NCBI RefSeq assembly: GCF_949987535.1 | Contig: NC_080064.1 | Location: forward strand, 39,938,282-40,002,281 | Reading direction: 5' to 3' | DNA length: 64,000 nucleotides | Source: Balaenoptera acutorostrata | Taxonomy: Eukaryota > Chordata > Mammalia > Artiodactyla > Balaenopteridae | Shown here: positions 31,022 to 41,355 of the stretch, one piece after another | Position numbering within the stretch: position 1 is the stretch's first letter | How the letters are laid out: the number at the start of each line of letters is the position of its first letter | Notes under the pieces: model-generated | Databases searched by the model: none | What the model was told of the DNA's origin: nothing | Seen by the model: the letters and a program-made list of their open reading frames with translations, nothing else | Program-made: the position numbers and the translations under genes

Positions 31022-32530
31022 TATTTTTTTCATTATTAAGACACAGTTTACATACAGTAAAATGCACCCTTTTACGTGTATAGTGTATGTGTTTTGACAA
31101 ACCCATACAGTCACGTAACCGCCCAAATTGAGATAGAAAAGAGTTCCAACACTCCAAAGAATTCTCCTGCATCCTTTGCAGTAAACCCACCCCACCCCTA
31201 CCCCCGACAGCTGCTGCTGTTTTCTGTCCCTCTGGTTTTTCCCTTTCCAGAACGTCATAGAAATGCATCACACAGTCTGCAGCCTTTTGAGTCTGACTTC
31301 TCTCACTCAGCATAATGCATTTGGGCTCATCTGTGTTGTCTGCCTCAGGAGTTCTCTCCTTTTCATTACTGAGCAGTGTTTCATCTTGTGGACATACCAC
31401 AGTTTGTGTATCAATTCCTCAGTTTAGGGACATTTGGGCTGTTTCCACCTCGGGGTTATTCTAGATAAAGCCACTATAAACATTTGTGTACAGTTTCTGT
31501 GTGAAGAGAGATTTTGATTTCATTTGGATAAATACTTAGCAGTGGGATTTCCGGGTGTGGCAAGTGTTTAACTTTATAAGAAACTGCAAAACTGTTTTAC
31601 AGAGTGGTTGTACCACTTCGCTTTCCCAGCAGCAACATATGAGAGCTGCAGTCGCTCCATAAACTCGCCAACTCGCCGACACTTGGTATTGTCAGTTTTA
31701 ATCGTAGCCATTCTAATCAGCATGCACTAGTACCTCATTGTAGTTTTAATTAGCATTTTCCTAATGACTAAAGCTGTTAAGCGATTTTTTTAATGTGCTT
31801 ATTTGCCATCCATGTATCTTAAGTATCCAAGTATTTTGCTCATTATTAAATTATATTTGTTTTCTTATTACTGAGTTTTGAAAGTTCTTTACGTATTCTG
31901 GATACAGTCCTTTTTCAGATATGTGATTTGACTAGTTCCTGATCTTAGGGAAAAGTGTTCAATTTTCACCATCATGTTTGATGTTAGTTGTAGGTTTTCT
32001 GTAGATGTCCTTTATTAGATCAAGAAAGCTCCCTTCTAATCCCAGTTTACTGAGAGTTTTTACCATGAACAGTGTGGGATTTTGACAAAGGCTTTTTCTG
32101 AATCTATTGAGATGATCATACCAGGGTTTCTGGTTTAGTCTGCTGATGTGGTAAATTACATTGATTAACTTTTGAACATTAAACCAGCCTTGTAATCCCA
32201 GGATGACCTCCCACTTAGTCATGACGTATTATCCTTTTTATATAGGCTAGATCTGACTGGCTGATATTTTGTTGAGAATTTTTGCATCGGTCCACATTCA
32301 TGACACAAGAAGGTCCGCTCTATAGTTTTCTTGTAATGTCTTTGTATGGTGTTGGTATCAGCATAATAATGGCTTCATAAGGTTAGGAAATGAGTTGGGA
32401 AGCGTTCCCTCCTCCATCCTCTCAAAGCTTTATATTTTCCCTTTCATTCCTCTTTGTCGTCTCTTCCATCTGATTTATCAGTTTTGCTAATTTGATTCAC
32501 TTCAGAGGTCACATTGTGCTATAGACAACA
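31022..32530 (-). mobile_element. old L1 LINE, internally deleted
   Basis: The first part is L1 3' UTR and ORF2 end in antisense: ACACAGTTTACATACAGTAAAATGC, TTCTCTCACTCAGCATAATG, CTTTATAAGAAACTGCAAAACTG, ACACTTGGTATTGTCAG. At about 31940 it jumps to the reverse-transcriptase region (TGATGTTAGTTGTAGGTTTTC onward), which implies an internal deletion. Divergence is high. Confidence 0.85.
31959..32222 (-). pseudogene. L1 ORF2 reverse-transcriptase remnant
   Basis: The 87-codon frame encodes a recognisable piece of L1 ORF2p, the reverse transcriptase and endonuclease that drives target-primed retrotransposition. The tract FMVKTLSKLGLEGSFLDLI followed by IYRKPTTNI matches the ORF2p RT segment around 'K..F..K.L...GI.G.FL..I..IY.KP.ANI'. 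Only a small part of the roughly 1,275-residue protein survives. Flanking sequence is broken by stops and an internal deletion, so the copy is dead. Confidence 0.85.
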
Positions 32531-32589
32531 GCCCAAGGGGGTGCAAAAAAAAAATAAGACTAGGTTTCTTCCCTAAGGAGGTAAAGAGA

Positions 32590-32812
32590 AACAATAATAA
32601 AAGGTACCATTTACTGAGCGCCTACTCTTTTCCGTGGATTTTACTAATATTAGCACAAGATGTTGCTGCAATCCTATTGTGCCAGTTTGAAGGATTTTAA
32701 GGATGAGAAGGTTGAGGCTTGGGAGAGTTAAGTAGCCTGCCTGAACTCACACAACACTCAAGGCGCACAGCTGTGGTTTGAACCCAGGTTCAAAGTTTAT
32801 GTTCTTCTCACC
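32590..32812 (-). mobile_element. MIR
   Basis: CCATTTACTGAGCGCCTACTC, GGATGAGAAGGTTGAGGC, GAGTTAAGTAGCCTGCC and GGTTTGAACCCAGGTTC: near full-length antisense MIR. Confidence 0.9.
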
Positions 32813-32819
32813 TTATTTT

Positions 32820-33010
32820 GTCATCTCTCCTAATATTTATGAGTACCTACTAAGCGCCAGCTACTTTAAATGCTTTAAGCCTAGTATTCTGCTCACTGCT
32901 AATCACTGCAACTCTATGAGGTATGGGTTCCTTTCCCCGTGTTAACAGTGAGGAATTAAGATTCAGAAAGGCCAGCAGCCTGGTCGGAGGTCAGTCAATG
33001 CTGTTAGACA
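32820..33010 (-). mobile_element. MIR
   Basis: ATGAGTACCTACTAAGCGCCAGC, CACTGCAACTCTATGAGGTATGGG and AGTGAGGAATTAAGATTCAG: a second antisense MIR directly downstream. Confidence 0.85.
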
Positions 33011-33252
33011 CCAAAGACCCACGAGTGACAGGGGACAGGAGGTAATCGGCATAACAACATAGTTAACACATAGAGGTATAACTTGCATACAGAGCAACTG
33101 TGGAGAGTACCAGGATAGAGGCATGAATGGAGGGGGAGAAAGCAGGGAGGGATTAATCCTGACTTGGGCACTCTTGGAAAATGCACAGGAAAGCAGGGAA
33201 AGAGTGAAACCAGGAGAGAGGGCTGGAGGAGCCAGGGAGTAGATTGAGTTAA

Positions 33253-33577
33253 AAATCTCAGTAAGGGGCTTCCCTGGTGGCGCAGTGGTTGAGAATCTGC
33301 CTGCCAATGCAGGGGACACGGGTTCGAGCCCTGGTCTGGGAAGATCCCACATGCCGCGGAGCAACTAGGCCCGTGAGCCACAACTACTGAGCCTGCGCGT
33401 CTGGAGCCTGTGCTCCGCAACAAGAGAGGCCGCGACAGTGAGAGGCCCGCGCACCGCGATGAAGAGTGGTCCCCGCTTGCCGCAACTAGAGAAAGCCCTT
33501 GCACAGAAACGAAGACCCAACACAGCCAAAAATAAATAAATAAATAAATAAATAATTAAAAAAAAAATTCTCGGTAA
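33253..33577 (+). mobile_element. CHR SINE, full length
   Basis: Body about 33265-33564, starting GGGGCTTCCCTGGTGGCGCAG (A-box region), with B-box GGTTCGAGCC at 33321 and an (AAAT)n/A tail at about 33529-33567. An imperfect duplication flanks it: AAATCTCAGTAA at 33253 and AAATTCTCGGTAA at 33565. Long frames on the minus strand (33004-33504) are SINE-derived. Confidence 0.95.
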
Positions 33578-33694
33578 ACAGCAAGGGTGGACATGGCCCA
33601 CGGAGCAAATGAAAGCCGAGACAAACAGGGCACGTAGCTGGATCTTCCAGTGTCACAATGTTGACACTGAGCAGGGCTGACAGGCACCGAAATA

Positions 33695-33885
33695 GGAATA
33701 GCTCACATCTGCGAAGCACTTTCCTTTCCAACACGTTATCTTCCCAGTCCTCACAAGCACCCTCTGAGGTTGTTTGTTACCCGAATTTTATAGGTGAGGA
33801 AACCGAGGCTCAACCAGGTGAACAGCTTGTTGGTGATTATGCCCAGTCGACCAGAAGTCCCGGGACCAGACCTGATTCCTGGTCC
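33695..33885 (-). mobile_element. MIR
   Basis: ACATCTGCGAAGCACTTTCC, CCTCACAAGCACCCTCTGAGG, TTTTATAGGTGAGGAAACCGAGGC: antisense MIR. Confidence 0.85.
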
Positions 33886-33963
33886 AGGATTCTGCCAGGG
33901 GCAGGAAGGCAGGGACCGGGCAGACCAGAAGGTATGGATGTGAAGTCAGATAGGCACCTGAAA

Positions 33964-34140
33964 GGCTTTGAGACTTTGGTGACATAGGCTTTAAAAACTG
34001 AGGCAACCAAAATTCTGGAATCTGAGGGCCATGGGCTTTGGAATCTGGAGGTCAAAAGTTTTGAAATCCTGATAACACAGGCTCTACAGTCTTGGGTCAC
34101 AGACTATGAACATTGGGGGTGGGCTCTGGGATAGTGGAAA
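33964..34140. repeat. 23-bp-period degenerate minisatellite
   Basis: Six consecutive 23-bp units from 33964 (GGCTTTGAGACTTTGG...), 33987 (GGCTTTAAAAACTGAGG), 34010, 34033 (GGGCTTTGGAATCTGG), 34056 (AAGTTTTGAAATCCTG) and 34079 (AGGCTCTACAGTCTTGG). A seventh unit at 34102 and a partial eighth follow. Units share a GGCTTTGGAATCTGGGGTCACA-like motif at modest identity. Confidence 0.8.
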
Positions 34141-34894
34141 CAAGGACTCAGGACCTGGAGCAAAGGTTATCCTAAAAGCCTTCCCTGGGTGACGGCCTAC
34201 CAGGGATGTCCTTCAGGGGGAGCAGATAGACCAGCTAAAGGCCCGTAAGCAAAATGGCGTTGTGAAAGGTAAAAGGAGTTGAGTCCAACATTAAGCTTCC
34301 AAAGCTGTCGCCCCAGGCAACCTGCAGTCCCTGGAGTACCAGGTGGTGAATTCACTTCTCTCAGGACATCACCCTTTCACCTCCTGATGCCCCTGACCGA
34401 AGGGCAAGGAGACAGGAGTCAGTTGTAGATGACAGCTTTCAGATTTAAACCCCAAATATGTAGACATCCCTGACTCTCTCTCTCTACTCCTTGGATTTGA
34501 AAAAGAGAACCATATTTGGATTTTCAGGAGGGTGACAGAGAGGAAGTCCAGCTCAAAGACCTCACCCCAAATTCTTAGCACTTGGTGTTTTGGGAAGAAG
34601 AATGCAAAATTCCTACCCCTCCATAAGGTTCCAAGAGCTCCCCAAAGTGACAGAATAAGACATCCTCTCTCCCTTCCCTCTTTTTTGGCTCCTTTATCTC
34701 TGTATTCCTCCCTTGAAATTTCATGATGTTCTCCTTCCTCTTGGTTACTTGTGCTCCCCGTGTCTCTGCCTCTAAATCACCCCCTTTTGTTGGCCCCATC
34801 CCACCTCTGGCCAAGCCCCCTCACCCCTCTCTCTCACCCTGAGTCTCCCTCCTTCTGGCCATTAAGTGTCCAGCTCCCATGACGTGACTAAGCA
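34141..34894. other. unique sequence, no gene recognised
   Basis: No repeat family identified. The 3' part (34660-34860) is pyrimidine-rich. No coding exon supported. Confidence 0.4.
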
Positions 34895-35062
34895 GTTGAT
34901 GTTCATTTTTTCATTACATCCTCATGACAAATCTATGAGGCTACTAGACTACCATTAACCTTACTTTATAAGTGAGAAAACTGAGGCTTAGGGAGGTTAG
35001 GTGACTAATATAAGGATACATGAGTTGTAAATGTCAGAGCTGAGCTCAAATAATAACTGTAC
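34895..35062 (-). mobile_element. MIR
   Basis: CATTACATCCTCATGACAAATC, TACTTTATAAGTGAGAAAACTGAGGC and GGGAGGTTAGGTGAC: antisense MIR. Confidence 0.85.
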
Positions 35063-35079
35063 TACTACTACTACTACTG
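35060..35079. repeat. (ACT)n microsatellite
   Basis: Six ACT units between two antisense MIRs. Confidence 0.9.
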
Positions 35080-35164
35080 CCAGTAAAAATAGCTAATAAA
35101 TAATAGCAACAACAGTAATCGTTGATAATACTAATATAATGCTTGCTAATACTAATATATTATA

Positions 35165-35372
35165 TTATAATATAATAATGCCAGGCATTATTCTAAGTGC
35201 TTTTTATGTATTAAACAATTTACTCCTTAAAACAGTCCTTGAGGGCAGTACTATCATCAGTCCCATTTTACAGATGAGGAAACTGAGGCAGAGAGCCTAC
35301 AGTCCCACAGTCCGTTTGACTCTGAAGCCTGGTCACCTAACTTCTCTGCCCAACTCTGCTGCTTCTCCCCAG
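35165..35372 (-). mobile_element. MIR with AT-rich border
   Basis: ATGCCAGGCATTATTCTAAGTGC, AACAGTCCTTGAGGGC, CCCATTTTACAGATGAGG, then AACTGAGGCAGAGAGCC: antisense MIR. The AT-rich 35100-35175 stretch precedes it. Confidence 0.9.
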
Positions 35373-35535
35373 CAGTCTCCTCTATGACTATATCTTTGTA
35401 AGCCACGGTTCTTCAGATCTGTGTCCCCAGGGTCCCAGAAATGTACTAGAGGAAACAGTAAAATATTCTGAGAAAAAGTCCCTGCAAATCAAGACACAAC
35501 ATTTTGGATTTCATTCATTCATTCAAAAAAAAAAT

Positions 35536-35757
35536 ACATATACTTGGGGACTTCCCTGGCGGGCCAGTGGTTAAGACTTCCCCTTCCAATGCAGGGGGTT
35601 TGGGTTTGATCCCTGGTCGGGGAGCTAAGATCCCACATGCCTCATGGCCAAAAAACCAAAACATAAAAACAGAAGCAACATTGTAACAAATTCAAAAAAG
35701 GCTTTAAATTGGTCCACATCAAAAAAAATCTTAAAAAAAAAAACAAAACATATATTT
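35536..35757 (+). mobile_element. short CHR SINE with distinct 3' tail
   Basis: Body about 35546-35747: GGGGACTTCCCTGGCGGGCC start, B-box-like GGTTTGATCCC at 35603, then an unrelated 3' part (GAAGCAACATTGTAAC, TTTAAATTGGTCCACATC, A-rich). Target-site duplication ACATATACTT at 35536-35545 and ACATATATTT at 35748-35757 (9/10). It is a different CHR subfamily from the copies at 33.3 and 44.5 kb. Confidence 0.9.
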
Positions 35758-35759
35758 AC

Positions 35760-36262
35760 CAAAGCTCCTGGAATGGGCCAGGCATGGGGCTTGTATCATA
35801 GTGGGAGAGACAGAACTACAACAACAAGCACACACATAAACACTGTGATTTCAGGAAGGGACAGATGACACAAAGGAAGGGAGAGGAAGGTAAGCGGTTA
35901 AGGAGTGTGGGTGGGGGAGACCATTTAAACCCAGTGGCCCCCTCACATGTCAAGGACCAGTCACGCCAACACCAGCGGAGAGAGCTGTGGGCAGAGGAGC
36001 TGCAAGTGCAAAGGCCCTGAGACAGAAATGAGTTTGGGGAGCTGAAGAAACAGCAAACACGGAGTGAGGCCAGAGAGTGGAAAGCAAGGGAGAAGCATCT
36101 GGTGAAGCTGGAGAGGCAGACGGGGAGCAGATCAGGTAGGGGCCAGGTCTGGTTCTATTCTGTGTGTGATGAGAGGTTTCGCCAGGTTATAAGAGGAGCG
36201 AGAGAAGAAGCCTGCAGACAGGCAGGAAGGCGACTGAGGTCAGCTGCAGAGGCTGCCTCGGT
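35760..36262 (-). mobile_element. L2 LINE fragment
   Basis: GAGCTGCAAGTGCAAAGGCCCTGAGACAG and GGGGCCAGGTCTGG are strong antisense L2 words. AGTGAGGCCAGAGAGTGG lies between them. Confidence 0.85.
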
Positions 36263-36299
36263 CACCCTCAGCCTCTGCTGACCAACCCAGAGTGGCAGA

Positions 36300-36535
36300 A
36301 AGACCCCCCCCCCCAACCTCAGCCACCAACACTTGGATGTGTGAACTTGGCAAGGTGTCTACCCACTTAGAGGCTCCGTTTCCCCATCTGCGAAATGGCA
36401 GTGGCGAGAGGGGTGCTGGGGCTCACCTGAGACCTAAACCCCGGGCCTCACTCCAGGGGGGGAGGAGGGCATCACTTCTGTGGGCACAGTTCCTGGCACA
36501 GAGCATGCCCTCAACACACATCAATGGACTAGGGC
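36300..36535 (+). mobile_element. MIR
   Basis: TGTGTGAACTTGGCAAGG, GGCTCCGTTTCCCCATCTGCGAAATGGC and CAGTTCCTGGCACAGAGCATGCCC: sense MIR. Confidence 0.8.
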
Positions 36536-36689
36536 TCCAAACAGAGGATCTGAGGGATCACAGGGGCATGGCAGCCCCAGAAGACGTGCGGGGCCTGCTA
36601 GGCTGGGCTGGACTGATCAGCCAGGGCCCCAGGCGTCTCCTTCCCTTCCTTCCTAGCAGCCAAGTCAAGCGGGCAGCGGCAGGCCCACT

Positions 36690-36725
36690 GGACCAAGGGC
36701 AGACAGGCGGGCGGGCAGGCGGGGG
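36690..36725 (+). other. G-quadruplex-capable G-rich tract
   Basis: GGG CAGACAGGC GGG C GGG CAGGC GGGGG gives four G-runs with loops of 9, 1 and 5 nt. This is a structural possibility only. Confidence 0.5.
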
Positions 36726-36774
36726 TGAGCTGTCGGGCACAGGGAGAAAGGAGGGCATTGTCTGCCGAAACCCA

Positions 36775-36925
36775 ACCGAGGGGCCAGGGGTCACAATGCG
36801 AGGGATTCTTTTGGGAGAAACAGACATGGCTTTCTTTCCACCGACTGCTGCTAAAACAGCCCATTGGATTTGATTCTCTTCCATTTCGCTCCAAACAAAT
36901 GATAAATAAATAAACCTCGGTGAGC
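36775..36925. promoter_or_regulatory. candidate conserved non-coding element
   Basis: GAGGGATTCTTTTGGGAG, AGCCCATTGGATTTGATTC and CAAACAAATGATAAATAAATAAACC form an AT-rich island in GC-rich DNA. It includes a CCATTGG CCAAT-type word and forkhead-like AAATAAACC. Not repeat-derived as far as I can see. Function is inferred only. Confidence 0.25.
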
Positions 36926-37304
36926 TCAGCTCGCCAGAGCCAGGACCCTGGGCCCAGAGCAGACTGGCCGCCATCCTCCCAGGGCGAGCATCTCCCATGC
37001 CAGGTGGGCCCGCCTGCGTTCTCACTGCCAGGTGCGTGGACGAGTCTGCAGGGGGCAGGCTCCGGGCAGCGGCCTGAGGAAGTCCCTCCAGATGCGAGGC
37101 GGAGCTGGTGGGCTGTGCTGTCCTCGAACCCGAGGGGACCAGTGGTGGAGAGGGTGGGGAAACACATCACAGGAGGAGGCGGGGCCTGGCTGCAGGAAAG
37201 CAGATGGGCAGTCCCCGGTGGGACCAGGTCAGAAAAGGTCCCAGCATCCCCTGACCCTCATGTTTGTGGGAGGTTTGCTCTGGAGTGATTGCACCGGCGC
37301 CGTC

Positions 37305-37450
37305 TGCGCCATCCTCCCAGATGCTCAGCTAGGTGACGGAGTAGCAGGGCTCCACTCCCCCCACTTGATAAACCAGGCAGCTGAGTCCCAGAAGTGACGT
37401 GTCTTGCTCAAGGTCATAAGGCAAGGTAATCACAGGATGCCAGAGGTCTC
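37305..37450 (-). mobile_element. MIR fragment
   Basis: CCACTTGATAAACCAGGCAGCTGAGTCCCAGAAG and CTTGCTCAAGGTCATAAGGCAAGG: antisense MIR. Confidence 0.75.
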
Positions 37451-37599
37451 CCCAGCATCCTTGTTTGCCAGGTGGTCAAACCGTGGCGTGGAGCAGTCAC
37501 CCTGCTCAGACACTCAGCACGACAGGAGCCTTCTCTTGACTCCAGGATTCCTCTCCTGTACTCACTGCCCCTCGGAGAAGTGAGCTACAGCCTCATCGG

Positions 37600-38265
37600 A
37601 AGGTGCCGGACATTGTACCACATGCCACCATGAGGTCCCCCTCAGCCTGAGGCCCCACCATGTCTGTGTTCCCATCTGGCCCTGGTTCTATGCTCCTATC
37701 AGGTGCTCGCCCTGCTCTCCTTCCTACTTGTCTAAACCCTCCCCGTCACTGAAGCCCCAGGTTTACCTCCGCCTCCAGGAAGCCTCCCAGCTCACTCCCG
37801 CCTCCCCAAACCTAGCACTCCTTATAGTCTCTGCTGCCCGTCCTGACAGCTGGGCTCCACTCAGACCCCGGGCAAAGACATGAGGCGGCCCTTAGGCGGG
37901 GTGCAGAGTGCAGCCACACCTACACTCGCCCCACACCAGAGTCCATCGGTCAGCTTCAGGCCTCTGGTCCCGCCCACTCATTGGCTGTTGTTCCCTGTAT
38001 CTAAGACACTTTCCCCTCTACTCCTTAAGTCAAACTCCTCCTCCTCCTCTAGGACTCCTTCCGGGCACCCAAGGCCCTCGGGCACACTCTGTCTCCCCAC
38101 CCACCACCCACCCCGGGACTCATGTGCATGTCTGTCTCTCCCACTACCTGGTGAGCCCCTCCAGGACGGGATGCGCAGTGCGGAGGGCAGAGCCATCCCC
38201 GGGGCTCCTGCAGTCGGCACCTGTCTCTGCTCACTCAGGATTTGCTGAGACCCTGATGAGTGAGA
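37600..38265 (+). mobile_element. L2-like sequence, diverged
   Basis: CCTCCAGGAAGCCTCCCAGC, CTAGCACTCCTTATAGTCTC, GTGAGCCCCTCCAGGACGGG and GATTTGCTGAGACCCTGATGAGTGAG resemble L2 3' words spread over about 600 bp. It may include more than one fragment. Confidence 0.45.
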
Positions 38266-39089
38266 GAATGACCCTACTCTTATATTTATATAACTGCTCT
38301 CCCACGTGACTTGTCTCCTGCCTGGGGGACACCGTGACCTCCCCAAGGGCAGGTCCAGTCTTTCTCTTCTGGGCCTTTTGTGCTGTTAACTCCGAGGGGG
38401 ACAGCCTGGGTATCCTCTCATTCTGCAGTGACAGCAAAGGGGCTCTGTCGGGTCCTCACTCCCTACCCCACCCAGGTTCCTGCTCAATCCACAGGCCACT
38501 CAGCAATCCCCTGCTATCACACAGGGCTGGGGCAGTGTTTGCTTTGCTCTATTTTTCTTAGTCCCTGACCGTGCGTAATTGAAAAACGCCACAGAGGACA
38601 GCCCTAAGAGCCCAGGAGAAAATGGGACAAAAGGAGGCGGGCACGCAGGACTTGTCCCAGTGCAGATGCAGCACAGAGGGGCCTGGACCAACTCCAAGGA
38701 AGAGCCAGCGGCTCTTTGAGAGAAATCAGGACAGCTGAAAATTGAATACATACGTATGTGCAAAAGCCTAATTCCTCTCTTGGAGTTTTGGAGAGACACT
38801 TTCATAGCTTTTCATGACATCATGTCAAATGTTTCCAGGCATCCAAGACCGAGTTTGGCCTAATACTGTGTATTCAAGTCACACGGTCCTTTGCTCTTAC
38901 AATCACAGGGCTCAACAGGACACAGGACACTCCTTCGCACTCTAGAAGGCTCACTCTTGCCTCTTTTCAGACAAAAGCAAACTTCTTCTAGTTCCACAGG
39001 CCTCCAGGGCTGTGGGACGGCCAGATATCTAACGCAGCTCTGCACTTAGAAGAAAATCAGTCTCGGTGACATACAAGAAACACACAATC
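38266..39089. other. unique sequence, no gene recognised
   Basis: No family identified apart from a weak L2-like GGGCAGGTCCAGTC. A mildly AT-rich part at 38740-38870 has no distinctive motif. Confidence 0.35.
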
Positions 39090-39255
39090 AGGCAACCTGT
39101 AACCTACCGGCTTGAGCTAGTTACTTCACCTCTGTGAGTTGCCCGATATTATTAAATAAAACGAAGCTGATGAATCAGTACATGAGTCAGTATCCCAAGG
39201 TTGCTCTGTGGATTCATGAAACAAAATGCTGTTTGTGAAAGTGCCAAGCCTTATG
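39090..39255 (+). mobile_element. MIR, diverged
   Basis: GAGCTAGTTACTTCACCTCTGTGAG, then GATATTATTAAATAAAACG and TGCTCTGTGGATTCATGAAAC: sense MIR. Confidence 0.65.
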
Positions 39256-39959
39256 CTTGGCTTCAGAAGACACTTAGAAAACTGAATTTCTTCTTCCCTT
39301 ACTTAGTCTGGGGTCGGTGGCTGAGTAGAGCTGTACCCCTGACTTCAGTGCTCTTTCCAGTAAATGGCTCAGCCTCCCATTACGTGTTCAAATGAGTGCA
39401 GAGGCTTGGACAATCTGAGTTCCATTGGAAGGAGCTCTGAGCAGTGATCGGTTTCTCCTCTTTCAACAGTCCTCACTTTACAGATGGCTACAATCCATTC
39501 AAACAGGTATTTTCCGGGACCTACCAGTTATAGGAGACATTCAGGTCACAGCTATAAAAGACTGCAGAAAGCAAGTTAGAAGGAAAGTCCGGTGAGGGTC
39601 GCAGCCTAGGTACGGGTGGACAGAAAGTGATGGGCAGCTTGGAGAGGACGGTGTGGTTCTGGCAGCTGGTGCCCGGGGGCGGGGGGGTGTCCCCTCCGTC
39701 ACACTTCCTCTCCTCCCACCTCCCGCCCAGGCTGCAGCCTTGAAGGCCACAGCCAAACAACCAGGTATCGGTCCAGGCCCCTACTGGCCCCAGCTCCCTT
39801 CTCATGGGAACTCTCCTCAACCAGCTGACACCAGTTCAGTGGCCCTGTGTGCTATCCAGGGCACCACCGGGGGAACAGGCCTGCAAAGCTCATGTCTGGT
39901 GGGCAGACCCTCCACAAAGCAGGTAATTGCTGTCTCATCTGATAGGTGCATGGAGAGGA

Positions 39960-40080
39960 GGGGGAGGGGCTGCAGGGATGCAGAGGAGGGAGGAACTGAA
40001 CCGGCGGCGCTTGGGGCAGGGAGCTGCTGAGAGTTTTCCGGAGGAGAGAATACCTGAGCTGGCACTTGACGAAGGTCATG
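39960..40080 (-). mobile_element. L2 fragment
   Basis: GTTTTCCGGAGGAGAGAATACCTGAGCTGGCACTTGACGAAGG follows the antisense L2 'GCTTCCTGGAGGAGGTGACACCTGAGCTG'. Confidence 0.7.
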
Positions 40081-40101
40081 GGGTTGCACTGTGGTGCTTG
40101 C

Positions 40102-40121
40102 ATGTGTGTGTGTGCACACAA

Positions 40122-40163
<42 letters not shown>
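40102..40163. repeat. (GT)n microsatellite
   Basis: Short TG run at 40102-40114, then about 19 uninterrupted GT units at 40126-40163, separated by CACACAAGCAC. Probably polymorphic. Confidence 0.95.
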
Positions 40164-40164
<1 letters not shown>

Positions 40165-40439
40165 GGGGACAAGAATTGCAGCAGAGGGTTCGGCCTGGGC
40201 TAAGCTGCAGAAGCCCTCCAGGCTGGGCACAGGGGGAAGCTGTGCTCTCCTGTTTGCCTCTGATGACACCTCTGGCCACTATGAACGCGTCCTCTGAGGT
40301 GTTGCATCTCCTCTCCCTCCTCTTGGCCCCGAGGATGGCTGTTGTCCCAACTTCTGTCACTGGTCTCCTCTCTTTCTCTCTGTGCTTCACCTCTTCCCCG
40401 CCCGTGGCTTCAGCTCTGCCCCGAGGCCTTCTTAATTCT

Positions 40440-40770
40440 CCTCTCTAGCCCAGGCCCCACTCCCTAGGGCCCCTGCCTGATGGCCTGTCCACTGGGGCCC
40501 TTCACACTCACCTTGAGTCCTACGAGATGGAAATGGAACTCATTTCTGCCCGCAGCTGGCCTCCCCTCCAAAACGGGGACCACCCCCATACGCATGCCTT
40601 CTGTAGCTCATCAGACACTAGGCCCTAGGGCTTGTTGCTTCACAATGTTTCTCCCATCTCTCCTTTCCTCACTGTTCCTGATGCCTCCGCCCAGGCCTCT
40701 GTACTGTCCAGGCTATTCACCACAAGGGTTCAGTTAAGAAATCTCCTCCCCCAGTCTCATGCTCCTTCCA
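40440..40770 (+). mobile_element. L2-like fragment, tentative
   Basis: ACAATGTTTCTCCCATCTCTCC and ACTGTTCCTGATGCCTCCGC, in a pyrimidine-rich context, resemble diverged L2 ORF2/3' sequence. Confidence 0.35.
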
Positions 40771-40859
40771 CCACCCCTCCTGAGCCTCTCCTTATGATCC
40801 AATTGTCTACAATATAGTCATACAGAGACTCTGGACGCATCGGATCCACTGTGACAGTG

Positions 40860-41195
40860 CTCACAGAATGTCCAGTGCTCTTCATCACCAGCTCGGTTCC
40901 AAGGCTCCCCTGCCCTGGCCTTGGCCCCTGAGTCTCCTCCCAGGCCTCTCCCCTTCACACACAGCCTCCACTATGTTCCAGGCCCACACGTGTACTCAGA
41001 TTCCTGGATCTCATCAGGCGCAACCCCACCTGCATCTTCGCTCTGTTCTCCCCCTCTGCCCAGAATGTCTCAGTTCTGGTCATCCAAGTCCTGACCATCC
41101 TCCCAGGCGCCATCTCAACGCAAGGCCTTCATCAAGCCCCTCTACACCTCCCTCCTATTCGGGATGCGGATGACTCTGCTCCCGTGGTCCTCAGA
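40860..41195 (+). mobile_element. L2 fragment
   Basis: CACAGCCTCCACTATGTTCCAGGCC and CCCTCTGCCCAGAATGTCTC match L2 3' landmarks ('CTATGCTCCAGCCAC', 'CTGCCTGGAATGCTC'). Confidence 0.65.
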
Positions 41196-41239
41196 CCAAG
41201 CCCCGCCAGGCTGGAGTCTGCTGACCAGCAATGCCAGTA

Positions 41240-41355
41240 GCAGGGGCTTGTGGTCTGGCTGCGAGAGACCTGATTTCGGTTATGGCTGCCAGGAGCTCTG
41301 GGCAACTTGTATCTATTAGGCTTTTGCCTCAGTTTCCCTACTAGGCACTCAGATA
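41240..41355 (+). mobile_element. MIR fragment
   Basis: GAGCTCTGGGCAACTTG and TTTTGCCTCAGTTTCCCTACTAGGC: sense MIR. Confidence 0.7.

Noticed and set aside
30632..31258. 208-codon minus-strand open frame
   Set aside because: It runs from an antisense L2 into an antisense L1 and is a mosaic of repeat sequence.
33321..33330. B-box-like words considered as tRNA genes
   Set aside because: The boxes sit inside CHR SINEs. No cloverleaf can be formed and the downstream sequence is SINE body.
33004..33504. 166-codon minus-strand open frame
   Set aside because: Most of it is the reverse strand of a full-length CHR SINE. The same pattern recurs at 44349-44552 and 44612-45178.
40076..40390. minus-strand frame with a His/Thr repeat
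   Set aside because: The repeat is the translated GT microsatellite. The same explanation holds for frames over 48539-48847 and 27194-27500.
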